Under the pieces are notes generated by a model, which did no database searches, was not told the DNA's origin, and worked only from the letters and a program-made list of their open reading frames with translations. 64,000 nt of DNA from Peribacillus simplex (GTDB taxonomy: Bacteria; Bacillota; Bacilli; Bacillales; DSM-1321), in contig NZ_FTMX01000008.1 of assembly GCF_900156045.1 (NCBI RefSeq), positions 62,001 to 126,000 on the forward strand, given 5' to 3'. The position numbers were made by a program, and so were the translations under genes. This document shows positions 16,668 through 25,377 of the stretch, in pieces; position 1 is the first letter of the stretch, and each line of letters starts with the position of its first letter.

Positions 16668-17957
16668 ATGTTAAAAGGGCAAAAAAGATGGTTTTATATT
16701 GCCGTTCCAATTTTTTTCTTTTGGTTTTTCGGACAAATTGATAAGGTTGGCATTTCCATCATTCAAACAGATCCTGAATTCTTGCATGCACTCGGTATAA
16801 CAGGCGATGACAAAAATGCAAAGATCGGTCTTCTATCTTTTGTATTCACCATTGCCTATGGAGTGTCAAATCTTTTTTGGGGCTTCATCATTGATAAATT
16901 AGGTGCCCGAAAAACAGCCATCGCCGGTTTATTCGTTTGGACACTCACGATGATTATGTCAGGCCTGGCAAATTCATATGAAATATTTTTAATAAGCAGG
17001 GTCATTCTTGGTTTTGGTGAAGGGATGATGATTCCGGTTTCCGGAAAACTCATTTCTAACTGGTTTAATAAACGCGAATTGGGGAGGGCCCAGGCATCTT
17101 GGCTTACCGGAAACTATTTAGGACCGGCAATGGGAGCCGTGGTTTTGGTGCTCTTAATATCTTTACTCCACTGGCAAGCAGCTTTCTTTATGCTTGCAGC
17201 TTTCAACTTATTTATAAATATCCCGATGTTCATCTTTATGACAAGGAATACACCAGAAGAGCACCCCCGTATAAGTAAGGAGGAATTGGCTTTCATTCGC
17301 CAAACGGATGATGAAATTAAAGAAACCGCCCCCTCCGAGAACAAAAGTTTCGCCCAAGATTATCGTTTCTGGATCGTTTGGTTCGGCATGCTCGTATGCT
17401 CCTTCTTATTTTTCGGAATCAGCATTTGGCTTCCTACATATCTAATTGAAGCAAAAGGATTCGAAAAGGAAGGTATGTCGAGCATCACTTCACTTTCCTG
17501 GCTATTCGCTTTAGGCTTTGTCTTGGCATGCGGTTTTCTGGCAGACAAAACCAGACGGCCAAGTTTGATGGCCACGATTCTATTTTCATTGACGGCTGTC
17601 TTTTTGACTGTAGCTGTCTTCATTCCCAACCCTATTTTGGCCGGACTTTGTATGGGACTGGCAATGGGATGTCAAGGCGGTGTGTTCCATCTAAGCAATA
17701 TGCTCATGGTAAAATACTCAACACCTGAAACGGCAGGACGAGCCGCTGGTCTAATTGGCTTCACGAATATCATGGGCGGCTTTTCGAGCTATATCATGGG
17801 ATGGCTTCGTGACTTGTCTGGCGGGGACTTCAGTTCATCAATCGCCATGCTGATTTTTACAGCCATCTTAGGTTTGGCAGCTTATTTATTCTCCATTAAG
17901 AGAGAATCCGCAGAACTGCGCTTATCACCTATACATGTACAAAAGATACAAGCATGA
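16668..17957 (+). CDS. MFS transporter, anion:cation symporter family
   Basis: A 429-residue, twelve-helix major facilitator. The D-K-L-G-A-R-K-T loop between helices 2 and 3 is the MFS signature, and the G-x-G-E-G-M-M-I-P-V segment in helix 4 plus W-F-N-K-R-E-L-G-R-A is typical of the ACS group (phthalate, glucarate, 4-hydroxyphenylacetate carriers). Its position, facing away from the aromatic cluster and its regulator, suggests it imports the aromatic acid, but this is an inference. I start at ATG 16668, 7 nt after AAGGAG; an earlier in-frame ATG at 16620 lacks a ribosome site. Confidence 0.88.
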   Translation: MLKGQKRWFYIAVPIFFFWFFGQIDKVGISIIQTDPEFLHALGITGDDKNAKIGLLSFVFTIAYGVSNLFWGFIIDKLGARKTAIAGLFVWTLTMIMSGLANSYEIFLISRVILGFGEGMMIPVSGKLISNWFNKRELGRAQASWLTGNYLGPAMGAVVLVLLISLLHWQAAFFMLAAFNLFINIPMFIFMTRNTPEEHPRISKEELAFIRQTDDEIKETAPSENKSFAQDYRFWIVWFGMLVCSFLFFGISIWLPTYLIEAKGFEKEGMSSITSLSWLFALGFVLACGFLADKTRRPSLMATILFSLTAVFLTVAVFIPNPILAGLCMGLAMGCQGGVFHLSNMLMVKYSTPETAGRAAGLIGFTNIMGGFSSYIMGWLRDLSGGDFSSSIAMLIFTAILGLAAYLFSIKRESAELRLSPIHVQKIQA

Positions 17958-17997
17958 AGTCCTTGTAAAATCAGTCTTATCACCTAAATTAATAATC

Positions 17998-18023
17998 CAA
18001 CCCTTGAATTATCAGGGGTTTTT
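17998..18023 (+). terminator. Terminator of the MFS gene
   Basis: A 7-bp stem CCCTTGA/TCAGGGG (one G-U pair) at 18001-18018 is followed by TTTTT, 41 bp after the MFS stop codon. Confidence 0.65.
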
Positions 18024-18223
18024 CCTTGTGCCGAATTAAAAGTAAGTCGGTAACATATCACCTCTTTTTTGCATTTCCCGATAAAATTTCCCACCGCTAT
18101 TCCGAATCATCCCTTTATTTGTATAAATATGTCGATAGTTAAAATATTCAAAAAATGATATTTTTTTGAATGCCCATGTTATATTGTTAATGGAAAAAAA
18201 TACTTGTCAAGTAAGGTGAGTGT

Positions 18224-18406
18224 GTGAATATAGAAGTTTTAATTCTCCATTATATTCAGGAAAAACGTCAAAAGCCTAACCATGCCAATGAATTATTGGA
18301 TTATATTCAGAATGAATATGTAAACGGGAAGCTGTCAATCTTCCAATATAGAAGTCTCTGTCAGGACTTATATCTTCGAGGAGCCAAACAAACGTCTCCT
18401 GGATGA
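18224..18406 (+). CDS. Small YppF-like protein
   Basis: A 60-residue protein that begins MNIEVLILHYIQEK and contains N-E-L-L-D-Y and Y-R-S-L. Size and pattern recall the YppF family of small Bacillus proteins of unknown function, but the match is from memory. The GTG start is 6 nt behind AAGGTGAG, a convincing site. It stands alone between two operons, preceded by an AT-rich region with TATATT near 18179. Composition is strongly charged and helical with no membrane segment. Confidence 0.6.
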   Translation: MNIEVLILHYIQEKRQKPNHANELLDYIQNEYVNGKLSIFQYRSLCQDLYLRGAKQTSPG

Positions 18407-18523
18407 AACTGCACCCTTGTCAATAGTCTAACTACTTCCGATTGTGAATGAATTTTGTTTCTGGTTTCTGCAATGACCTATCGTTAAGAGTAAAACCGGT
18501 CATGTTCCATGACTAATTAAAAG

Positions 18524-18560
18524 CCTCCGTGATCTGTCACCCCAAGACAGTTCACGGAGG
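18524..18560 (-). terminator. Terminator of the amino-sugar-acid operon
   Basis: Arms CCTCCGTGA and TCACGGAGG, extended by CTGTC/GACAG, make a long hairpin that is followed on the minus strand by CTTTTAATT. It lies just beyond the GntP stop codon. Confidence 0.75.
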
Positions 18561-18599
18561 TAAATGTTACTTATTCAGACATTGAGAAATTTTCTTTAA

Positions 18600-19925
18600 T
18601 TAAATGAATATATCGAAAATTAAAACCAAACCGAATGCCACGAAGGAAAGTAATGTTTCCATGACTGTCCATGTTTTGAAAGTTTCTTTAACGGTTAGTC
18701 CCATATATTCTTTTACCAACCAGAAACCTGCGTCATTAACATGGGAGAACATAAGTGAGCCTGCTCCCGTGGCAATTACGAGCAATTCTAGATTAACACC
18801 CGTCATATTGGCAACGACCGGTGAAACAATCCCAGCTGCCGTGGTCAAAGCGACGGTTGCAGAACCTGTGGCAATCCGAATCAATCCAGCCACAAGGAAT
18901 GCAAGAACGATAGGGGATAAAGAAATTTCTTCAGACATGGAAGCGATCGCAGTCCCTACGCCACTATCAATTAAAATTTGCTTGAATCCTCCGCCAGCAC
19001 CGATAATAAGGATTATCGAGGCTAATGGCAATAGGCATTCTTCCGTCAACTTTTTAATTAGTGATTTGTCCATTCCCTGTCTGTAGCCCAAGAAGTAGTA
19101 AGCAGCAAAACAGGAGATTAATAGGGCAATCACCGGACTGCCGATAAACAATAAGAATTTTTCAACGGAACCCGGTAGCGGCAAATAAGGAGCCAAGACA
19201 GTTAAAACCATCAACAATACAGGCAAAAGGATGATGAAGAACGAAACCCCAGTCCCTGGTAAACCACTTGACTTTGTTACCACCCGGATCAATTCCGGTT
19301 CACCAACAGGAATAACCCGTTTTTGAACCCATTTTGCGAATAGAGGTCCGGCAATTACAGCAGTCGGGAATGCGATGATCAATGAGTACAGAAGTACGTG
19401 TCCCATGTTTGCATTATAGATTCCAATAGCTGTCATGGCTCCCGGATGCGGAGGTACCAGCCCATGTACGATCGATAAACCAGCAAGTACTGGAATACCA
19501 ATTAACAAGATGTTCACTTTGGTTGATTTCCGAATGGAAATGACCAAAGGCAGCAATATTACTAAACCAACCTCGAAAAATACCGGAATGCCTATGATGA
19601 AACCAGATAAAAGCATGGCCCAAGGCAGGTTCTTCACGCCGAATTTATTAATGAAAAAGTCAGCAACCTGCATACCGGCTCCAGAGTCGGACATCATCTT
19701 TCCTAAGATGGTCCCTAAAGCCAATATTCCAATAAGGTGACCAAGGACCGCTCCGACGCCCGTTTCATATGCTCCGACAATCTTGTCCATCGGCAGTCCA
19801 GAAAAAACCGCTAAAAATAAACTGGCTACAGTCAAGCTAATGAATGCATGCCATTTCCACCATGATACCCCCAAAATAACAATTACGATAGCTATCAGCG
19901 TGATTCCTAATAAATATAGATCCAT
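18600..19925 (-). CDS. GntP-family sugar-acid permease
   Basis: A 441-residue polytopic membrane protein with about twelve hydrophobic segments. The family motif G-L-S-I-V-H-G-L-V-P-P-H-P-G lies near residue 155 and A-T-G-S-A-T-V near residue 345. GntP, GntT and DsdX proteins import gluconate, related sugar acids or D-serine by proton symport, so the substrate enters unphosphorylated. It is the last gene of the operon after the GntR regulator, separated by 55 bp holding a consensus cre site. Given the aldolase, kinase and ammonia-lyase genes, an amino-sugar acid such as glucosaminate or an N-acyl form is the best guess. Confidence 0.9.
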   Translation of the reverse strand: MDLYLLGITLIAIVIVILGVSWWKWHAFISLTVASLFLAVFSGLPMDKIVGAYETGVGAVLGHLIGILALGTILGKMMSDSGAGMQVADFFINKFGVKNLPWAMLLSGFIIGIPVFFEVGLVILLPLVISIRKSTKVNILLIGIPVLAGLSIVHGLVPPHPGAMTAIGIYNANMGHVLLYSLIIAFPTAVIAGPLFAKWVQKRVIPVGEPELIRVVTKSSGLPGTGVSFFIILLPVLLMVLTVLAPYLPLPGSVEKFLLFIGSPVIALLISCFAAYYFLGYRQGMDKSLIKKLTEECLLPLASIILIIGAGGGFKQILIDSGVGTAIASMSEEISLSPIVLAFLVAGLIRIATGSATVALTTAAGIVSPVVANMTGVNLELLVIATGAGSLMFSHVNDAGFWLVKEYMGLTVKETFKTWTVMETLLSFVAFGLVLIFDIFI

Positions 19926-19943
19926 ATGTTCTCCCCACCCTAT

Positions 19944-19957
19944 TGAAATCGCTTACA
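19944..19957 (+). promoter_or_regulatory. cre site before the permease gene
   Basis: TGAAATCGCTTACA matches the CcpA cre consensus TGNAANCGNWNNCA at every fixed position. It lies between the regulator and permease genes, 19 bp before the permease start, where it could block elongation or initiation. Confidence 0.65.
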
Positions 19958-19980
19958 ATCAGCCTGATACAATAATTGGA

Positions 19981-20703
19981 TTATTGTACCGGCTCATTAT
20001 ATGTCACAATGTAGTTCTGTTTAGCCGTGTTGTAATACCCTTCACTGTATTCCATAACATTTCCGTCCCCATCACTGGAAATCCGAATCCTTTTTAATAC
20101 AGGACTATTGTTTTCGATTTTCAGTGTTTCGCAAATGTGATCCGGAGCGATAGCAACGGCAAACTCATCTCTGAATGTTTCAAGTTTGACGTTTTGATCT
20201 TCCAAAAAGCGGTACAAAGAATTGATCTGGACCTCTTTCATATCTTCTTCGTTCATATCGAGTGAAACATAATGTGTAAAGTAAATATAAGGTTCATTGT
20301 CCAATATATATATCCGTTCGATACTTATGCAATGGTCACCAAATAAAGAATGCAACTTAGTGTCCGAAGAAAGGTCAACATGACTTATGTTTAACACCTT
20401 TTTTAAAATGGAGTGCCCTTCCTCCACCAACAGCTCTGTGAAACGCTTTCCTTTGGAAAGCTTGACAATCGAACCATTAGCTATGACCTTAGTGCCTTTG
20501 CCGCTTTTCTTTTCAACATACCCCTCTTGCACGAGTTCTTTGATTGCATTACGGACAGTGACCTTACTTACGTTAAATTCTTCTTCCAAAAGAGGCTCGG
20601 AGGGAATGTTTGTGTCGATGGCATAAACCCCATGTAAAATACGATCCTTTAATATTTCTTTTATCTGTAAATACATCGGTCCATTTTTTCTGTTCACATT
20701 CAT
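19981..20703 (-). CDS. GntR/HutC-family regulator with UTRA domain
   Basis: This 240-residue protein has an N-terminal GntR winged helix (F-N-V-S-K-V-T-V-R-N-A-I-K-E-L is the HTH, about residues 40-55) and a C-terminal UTRA effector domain (I-S-I-E-R-I-Y, R-I-R-I-S-S-D-G, Y-S-E-G-Y-Y-N). HutC-type regulators respond to sugars, phosphosugars or amino acids. It is the fifth gene of the operon and most likely its local repressor, with a candidate site at 24722-24739. GGCAGGAG precedes the ATG. Confidence 0.9.
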   Translation of the reverse strand: MNVNRKNGPMYLQIKEILKDRILHGVYAIDTNIPSEPLLEEEFNVSKVTVRNAIKELVQEGYVEKKSGKGTKVIANGSIVKLSKGKRFTELLVEEGHSILKKVLNISHVDLSSDTKLHSLFGDHCISIERIYILDNEPYIYFTHYVSLDMNEEDMKEVQINSLYRFLEDQNVKLETFRDEFAVAIAPDHICETLKIENNSPVLKRIRISSDGDGNVMEYSEGYYNTAKQNYIVTYNEPVQ

Positions 20704-20720
20704 TCCTAATCTCCTGCCTT

Positions 20721-21734
20721 TTATCTCTTAATATCTTCCATTTTACCTTCCATTGCCGAGAGTATCTCCTTTTCGGTTGCCAAAGGAGTATCCCCAACGA
20801 CAGTACATGCCAGCATTCCTGAAACAGCCGCAAACCGAACTGTCCTTTCAGGGGAATACCCTCGTAATTCGCCATGTAAGATTCCGCTGGTGTAAGCATC
20901 GCCTGAACCTATTCTATCATATACGGAAAATGATAGGATATCGGAAAAGTAAAATGTTTCTTCCTTGTATATATACCCCCTCAATGTATGGCTATTATCA
21001 CTGTTGATTGAACGGTGTGTCCCTGCTATCGACTGAATATTGAATTTCTTTGCCACCTCAGGGATCAACTCGATTAGCTGTTCTTCCCTTGTGGAACCTT
21101 CAGACTTCATTCCTAAAATATATAGGGCGTCTTTCTCATTCATCATGACGATATCAGCCAAAGCAAGCATTTCTTCATAATGAGGCTTTGCGTCAGCATA
21201 ACCTCCCTCCCATAAAGAGGGCCGGTAGTTGCAATCGAAACAGACTGTACCGCCTTTTTCTTTAACTTTTCTAGCCAGCACCTTCATACTTTCCCGTACA
21301 TTTTCCGCCATTGCAAGCGTGATTCCGCAAAAATGGATGATATCCGTACTTTCCGAAATCATATCCATGTCATAATCGGATAAGGAGGCTGTATTAAAAC
21401 TGCTTTCCAGTCGATTGGAATATGTGACACGGCTCGCCCGCTGTCCAAAACCATTTTCCAAAAAGTACATCCCCAAGTATTTGCCACCTCTAGAGATGAA
21501 GTTCCTTCCAATTCCTAAGCGCTGCAAAGATGAAATCGCGGAATCCCCAAGGGGATTATCCGGTAACTTTGTCACAAGATACCCATCATGTCCGAGCTTT
21601 GTCATCGCAGAAGCAACGTTTACCCCCGTGCCTGAAAAGGAGTATTGCAGAGTGTTGGCCTGTGATAGCAATTCATGTCCTGGTACCTGCAAACGCATCA
21701 TTACTTCCCCGAATGCCACAATCCTTTTAGGCAT
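20721..21734 (-). CDS. kdgK: 2-Dehydro-3-deoxygluconokinase (PfkB family)
   Basis: A ribokinase-type sugar kinase of 337 residues. R-I-G-S-G-D-A-Y-T-S-G near the C-terminus is PfkB signature 2 with the catalytic Asp, and G-V-N-V-A-S-A-M-T-K-L-G near residue 35 is the substrate-side motif. KDG kinases phosphorylate 2-dehydro-3-deoxygluconate to KDPG. That is the product the adjacent aldolase would split, so the assignment is supported by context. I use ATG 21734, which overlaps the aldolase gene by 8 bp; a TTG three codons upstream is less likely. Confidence 0.88.
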   Translation of the reverse strand: MPKRIVAFGEVMMRLQVPGHELLSQANTLQYSFSGTGVNVASAMTKLGHDGYLVTKLPDNPLGDSAISSLQRLGIGRNFISRGGKYLGMYFLENGFGQRASRVTYSNRLESSFNTASLSDYDMDMISESTDIIHFCGITLAMAENVRESMKVLARKVKEKGGTVCFDCNYRPSLWEGGYADAKPHYEEMLALADIVMMNEKDALYILGMKSEGSTREEQLIELIPEVAKKFNIQSIAGTHRSINSDNSHTLRGYIYKEETFYFSDILSFSVYDRIGSGDAYTSGILHGELRGYSPERTVRFAAVSGMLACTVVGDTPLATEKEILSAMEGKMEDIKR

Positions 21735-22482
21735 ATTTTTCAACCAATTTTTTTGTTATGGCCAATAATTTCCGTACATCCTCCCCATTCGTTTTTCCAG
21801 TCTCTTCATCGATGATGGAAGAATATACGTGGGGAATGACTTTAGGCACTTTTGCTTCTAACGCGATTTCTAGTATAGTCTCGAAATTATTTAAATCGAT
21901 TCCACCTGTTGGTTCCAAGGCAAATCCCTCTTCACCACAAGCTTTTGCCACAGCACGATATTCATCTTCATGCTTCAGGCCTTTCATCGGGAAGTATTTC
22001 AGAGCATTTCCTCCCATATCGCGAACCAGCGCAATGGCAGCTTTGATAGGCACAATGGCAGTTTCACTTGCACCTGCACTTTCTGGACCAGTGGAGATAT
22101 TCACATAACCCACTTTCCCAGTTGGAGAAACAAGTGAATTTATCCAACTGTCCTTATCGCCTAAATTGGCCCTCGTAGCACCAACAGCAGGAAAAACCTG
22201 GTTAATATGACTGCCTGGATAGTATTTTGCTATTTCTGCGACAACCGCTGCCTGTCTATTATCGCCCGCGCCCAATCCTATTGAAACGGCCTCATCAATG
22301 GCTTTCCCATATTCTTTCATTGCTGTAACACCAGCTTCAACAGTTGGATAATCCTTTGAGAGTACACCAACCAATACATGGCCTTCCGCTGCTTCAAAGA
22401 CTTCCACTGCATTTTCTACACTATTTGCAAGTACATTTAAGGCTACACGATCATTCAAAAACCGTTTGTTTATGTTTGTCAT
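21727..22482 (-). CDS. KDPG aldolase, DgaF/DagF family
   Basis: A 251-residue member of the DgaF-type 2-dehydro-3-deoxy-phosphogluconate aldolases, which differ from the classical Eda family. Recognisable are N-V-L-A-N-S, V-G-Y-V-N-I-S-T-G-P, A-L-K-Y-F-P-M-K-G-L and E-P-T-G-G-I-D-L. The Lys in KYFPMKG region is the probable Schiff-base residue. It cleaves KDPG to pyruvate and glyceraldehyde 3-phosphate. It overlaps the PLP gene upstream by 4 bp and the kinase gene downstream by 8 bp. DgaF in Salmonella works in D-glucosaminate breakdown together with DgaE, whose homologue is the next gene. Confidence 0.9.
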   Translation of the reverse strand: MTNINKRFLNDRVALNVLANSVENAVEVFEAAEGHVLVGVLSKDYPTVEAGVTAMKEYGKAIDEAVSIGLGAGDNRQAAVVAEIAKYYPGSHINQVFPAVGATRANLGDKDSWINSLVSPTGKVGYVNISTGPESAGASETAIVPIKAAIALVRDMGGNALKYFPMKGLKHEDEYRAVAKACGEEGFALEPTGGIDLNNFETILEIALEAKVPKVIPHVYSSIIDEETGKTNGEDVRKLLAITKKLVEKYA

Positions 22483-23588
22483 CCTTGTTTTCCTCCTAAT
22501 ATGGTGCTTAATTGTGCTTCAATGACATGTATATCATCACCTTGCAATGGACGCGGATCTATATCGAAAAAGCCCTGCCGTATCCCATAATCACGTGTGT
22601 AAATGGCGATATCCCCATTTCTGAGCTGCTCGTTCACTTCCTTCGCCGTTGTTTCCGTTATTAAAGGATCAATGGAAATACGTGCTCTATATATGGCACG
22701 GCCGGCTTCATCCTGAACTATCGTTACTTTTACGCCCTCAATGGATTCAAGTGATGTGAGAACTTGTAAACTAGCTTTTTCTTTTTCGCTATTATCCGTC
22801 TTGACGAAATACTCATCCAATGCCTGAAGCAGCCCAAAGGTAGTTTCCTTTCCAACCTTCATGCTCCTTCCGATACAGTGCAATTGAACCTTTACCCATT
22901 CGATATATTTTTTTCTGCCAGCAACGATACCGGATGTGGGTCCTTCAATAGCTTTTGATCCACTATAAATGGCCAAGTCGGAGAATTGAACATATTTTTC
23001 CAAATCCTCCTCCGCTGCTGCATCGACAATCAGAGGGATATTATTCGTTTTGGCCACTTCCCATGCTTCTTCGACCGATATCATATTTTTCTGAACGGCA
23101 TGATGCGATTTCACGTATAAAATGGCAGAAGTATTTTCATTTATGGCATCCGCAATATGTTCTGCCTTCCCTTCGTTTGCATACCCAACTTCAACCAATT
23201 TTCCGCCACCTAGGTAAATCATGGTTTCAACCGGTGCACCATACTGAACGTTATGGCCTTTAAGCATGATGATTTCATTCTTTTGTATGAGATCTTGATG
23301 AAGCCTTTCGCTTTTCCTTCTATTTCCTTCCGTAACGATCGCAGCTACTGAAAGCGCAATTCCACTCGATGCTGAGTTTACGACGACAGCTGCTTCGGAA
23401 TGAAGCAAATTCGCTATATGCTGGCCTGACTTATCGACTAAATCAGAAATCTCAACATAATTTTGCCCACCTTTTTTCATCGCGTCCATCACTGTGTCAG
23501 TTGGGGCAGAAACCCCCAGTATGCTCATTCTTCCGCTTGCATTTATGACTCTTTTCAAACCGTATTTAGCATTCAATGAATTCTCCAT
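22479..23588 (-). CDS. PLP-dependent ammonia-lyase-like protein (DgaE/SelA-like)
   Basis: A 369-residue fold-type I PLP enzyme of the DgaE/YhfS/SelA-like group. The PLP Lys is in Y-S-G-S-K-A-I-E-G-P-T-S-G (about residue 215), the pyridine-binding Asp in L-I-V-D-A-A-A-E-E (about residue 190), and K-S-H-H is a further family feature. DgaE removes ammonia from D-glucosaminate 6-phosphate to make KDPG. Here a kinase and a non-phosphorylating permease accompany it, so it may act on unphosphorylated glucosaminate to give KDG. Start at ATG 23588 overlaps the amidohydrolase gene by 23 bp. Confidence 0.85.
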   Translation of the reverse strand: MENSLNAKYGLKRVINASGRMSILGVSAPTDTVMDAMKKGGQNYVEISDLVDKSGQHIANLLHSEAAVVVNSASSGIALSVAAIVTEGNRRKSERLHQDLIQKNEIIMLKGHNVQYGAPVETMIYLGGGKLVEVGYANEGKAEHIADAINENTSAILYVKSHHAVQKNMISVEEAWEVAKTNNIPLIVDAAAEEDLEKYVQFSDLAIYSGSKAIEGPTSGIVAGRKKYIEWVKVQLHCIGRSMKVGKETTFGLLQALDEYFVKTDNSEKEKASLQVLTSLESIEGVKVTIVQDEAGRAIYRARISIDPLITETTAKEVNEQLRNGDIAIYTRDYGIRQGFFDIDPRPLQGDDIHVIEAQLSTILGGKQG

Positions 23589-24669
23589 TTATAACCACTC
23601 CTTTTACGACAACTCTTTTTTCTGCCATCCTTTTTTCTCCTTCGGAATCGATTAAAAGGGTCGGCTCATTCTTGATCGAGAATAAGGTCAAGTTCGCAGT
23701 ATCCCCTGCTGAAATCCTGCCAAGCTCGGGTTTATGCAACCAAGCTGCTGCATTGACCGTAACGGCATCTATTACTTCCTTTAATGGATAACCCAGATAC
23801 AAAAATTTTGTAAGCACATTAGCCATATTAAAAACTGGCCCATTCTCTCTGTTTTTCCGATATATATCAGTACTGATCGTATTAAAGCGTATTCCCCGCT
23901 TTTTCGCCATTTCTGCAGTTTTAAATGAAAAGCTTGCCGTTCCATGACCTACATCCAAATGGACACCACGTTCAATCGCCTTACTTAACTCAGGAAGCGG
24001 CTCTTCTCTTTCATCAAATAAATTATTCGCTTTACCATTTAAAAAATGTGTAATAATGTCCTTTTCCTCAAGTAATTCAAGGACTTCTTTAATATCAGGC
24101 GGCCCTGAACCGATATGGACCATTAATGGTAAACCACTTTCAGCCGAGAACTTCCTAGCGATTTTTAATGGCTCGACACCATTTGGGCCAACCACGCTTT
24201 TACTTATTCTCGCTTTAAGTCCAACGACAAAATCCCCGTACTTGGAAATTGCCTTCCTTAATTCCTCTTCGTCCAGCCATGAAATATCCGATAACTCATC
24301 AATCCTTTTCAAGCCAATCCGTGAAATATTCAGAAAGGCGAAAACATTCGTTTTGGAATTTTCACAGCTGTTAACGAGATCAGCTATCCTATCTGCCCCC
24401 GTGCTTCCCGCATCAATGACCGTTGTTACACCAGTTTTATATCCAATCTCATCAACCTCATCACCATAAGGATCGAATTCCGGGAAAGCATGTACATGCA
24501 TATCAATCCACCCGCTGGAAACAAAAACTTTTTGATCATAATCAATTATCTTATCCCCTGTTGCAGTTCCGGGAAGTGCGATTTCTTTAATCATTCCATT
24601 TTCCAGTATGATATCCGCTGCATTTCCCTCTAACATCTTTACATTCTTCAGAACTAACGTATCTGTCAT
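23566..24669 (-). CDS. Amidohydrolase/deacetylase-family metallohydrolase (COG3964-like)
   Basis: This 367-residue TIM-barrel amidohydrolase is of the Atu3266/EF0837 type. Metal ligands are visible: D-M-H-V-H-A-F near residue 57, the carbamylated-type Lys in V-G-L-K-A-R-I-S, His in V-H-I-G-S-G-P-P, His in D-V-G-H-G-T-A-S-F and Asp in I-S-T-D-I-Y. Characterised relatives remove acetyl or related acyl groups. As the first gene of the operon it could deacylate an N-acyl amino-sugar acid before deamination. Start choice is uncertain: ATG 24669 has an AGG site 4-6 nt upstream, while ATG 24678 lies directly on its AAAAGG. Confidence 0.85.
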   Translation of the reverse strand: MTDTLVLKNVKMLEGNAADIILENGMIKEIALPGTATGDKIIDYDQKVFVSSGWIDMHVHAFPEFDPYGDEVDEIGYKTGVTTVIDAGSTGADRIADLVNSCENSKTNVFAFLNISRIGLKRIDELSDISWLDEEELRKAISKYGDFVVGLKARISKSVVGPNGVEPLKIARKFSAESGLPLMVHIGSGPPDIKEVLELLEEKDIITHFLNGKANNLFDEREEPLPELSKAIERGVHLDVGHGTASFSFKTAEMAKKRGIRFNTISTDIYRKNRENGPVFNMANVLTKFLYLGYPLKEVIDAVTVNAAAWLHKPELGRISAGDTANLTLFSIKNEPTLLIDSEGEKRMAEKRVVVKGVVINGEFIEC

Positions 24670-24721
24670 TTCCCTCATCCTTTTCGGTACATCCTATCGA
24701 TTGCAAGTACTTTGTATACGG

Positions 24722-24739
24722 TTACACTGAATTGTGTAA
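24722..24739. promoter_or_regulatory. Candidate operator upstream of amidohydrolase operon
   Basis: A perfect inverted repeat TTACAC-N6-GTGTAA lies about 55-70 bp upstream of the first gene. It is suitably placed for the operon's GntR/HutC regulator, though it does not match the well-known TGGTCTAGACCA-like sites of that family. A clear SigA promoter was not identified around it. Confidence 0.35.
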
Positions 24740-25262
24740 GAATTCATTTCATTTCTCTTTACAAAAATAGATTATCATATTTTGTTGAACTAATCAATAT
24801 AACGTTATAATGTTTGATTTAAATTTACAGAATTTTTAATGGATTATCACTTATTTTCTATGTGCTCATTAGTTTCTTCCTTATAGTGTGATCTCATTTA
24901 GTTTTTTTAAAATTTACCGTGCTATTCTTTACAAAATAACGATTGATGTAAGCCTCTACTCTAATTATCCAGAAATAATGCTTTTAACCTGTTTTAAAAT
25001 TTTTTCCTTAGTTTACATATTTGACTCCCCATATACTGCACTGGCATCACACTCGCTGGCAGTCCTATAGTTTAATAGCAGTTTATTTTTCCGGTAAAAC
25101 ACGCTTATCATCTATCAGTCGATGCTAATGGTTAAAAAACAAGTTTATCTAAAATAACGGATACTTATTGCACTAAGTCAAACCTTTCATTGGGAAGCCT
25201 TCGTTAATTACTCTACCTGGTTCCCACGTAATACGGAGGAAATGGTGCTTTCCAAAACAATA
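24740..25262. other. AT-rich intergenic region without a gene
   Basis: This stretch lies between the amino-sugar-acid operon promoter region and the ligase terminator. I see only short, low-complexity open frames without ribosome sites, and no structured RNA. Confidence 0.4.
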
Positions 25263-25300
25263 AAGACCAAGAATGCTATTTTAAAAGCATTCTTGGTCTT
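25263..25300 (-). terminator. Terminator of acyl-CoA ligase gene
   Basis: A perfect 15-bp stem (AAGACCAAGAATGCT and its complement) with an 8-nt loop. On the minus strand it is followed by the T-rich stretch TTATTGTTTT, 78 bp past the ligase stop. Confidence 0.75.
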
Positions 25301-25377
25301 GTTATTTGCCGTACTTAATTTGGTATCAATTTATTATGACAACCTTTACTATTGTCCCGTTCCTATAATGAAAGCCT

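Noticed and set aside
24888-25070. Plus-strand 60-codon hydrophobic open frame
   Set aside because: AT-rich, no ribosome site and no conserved pattern.
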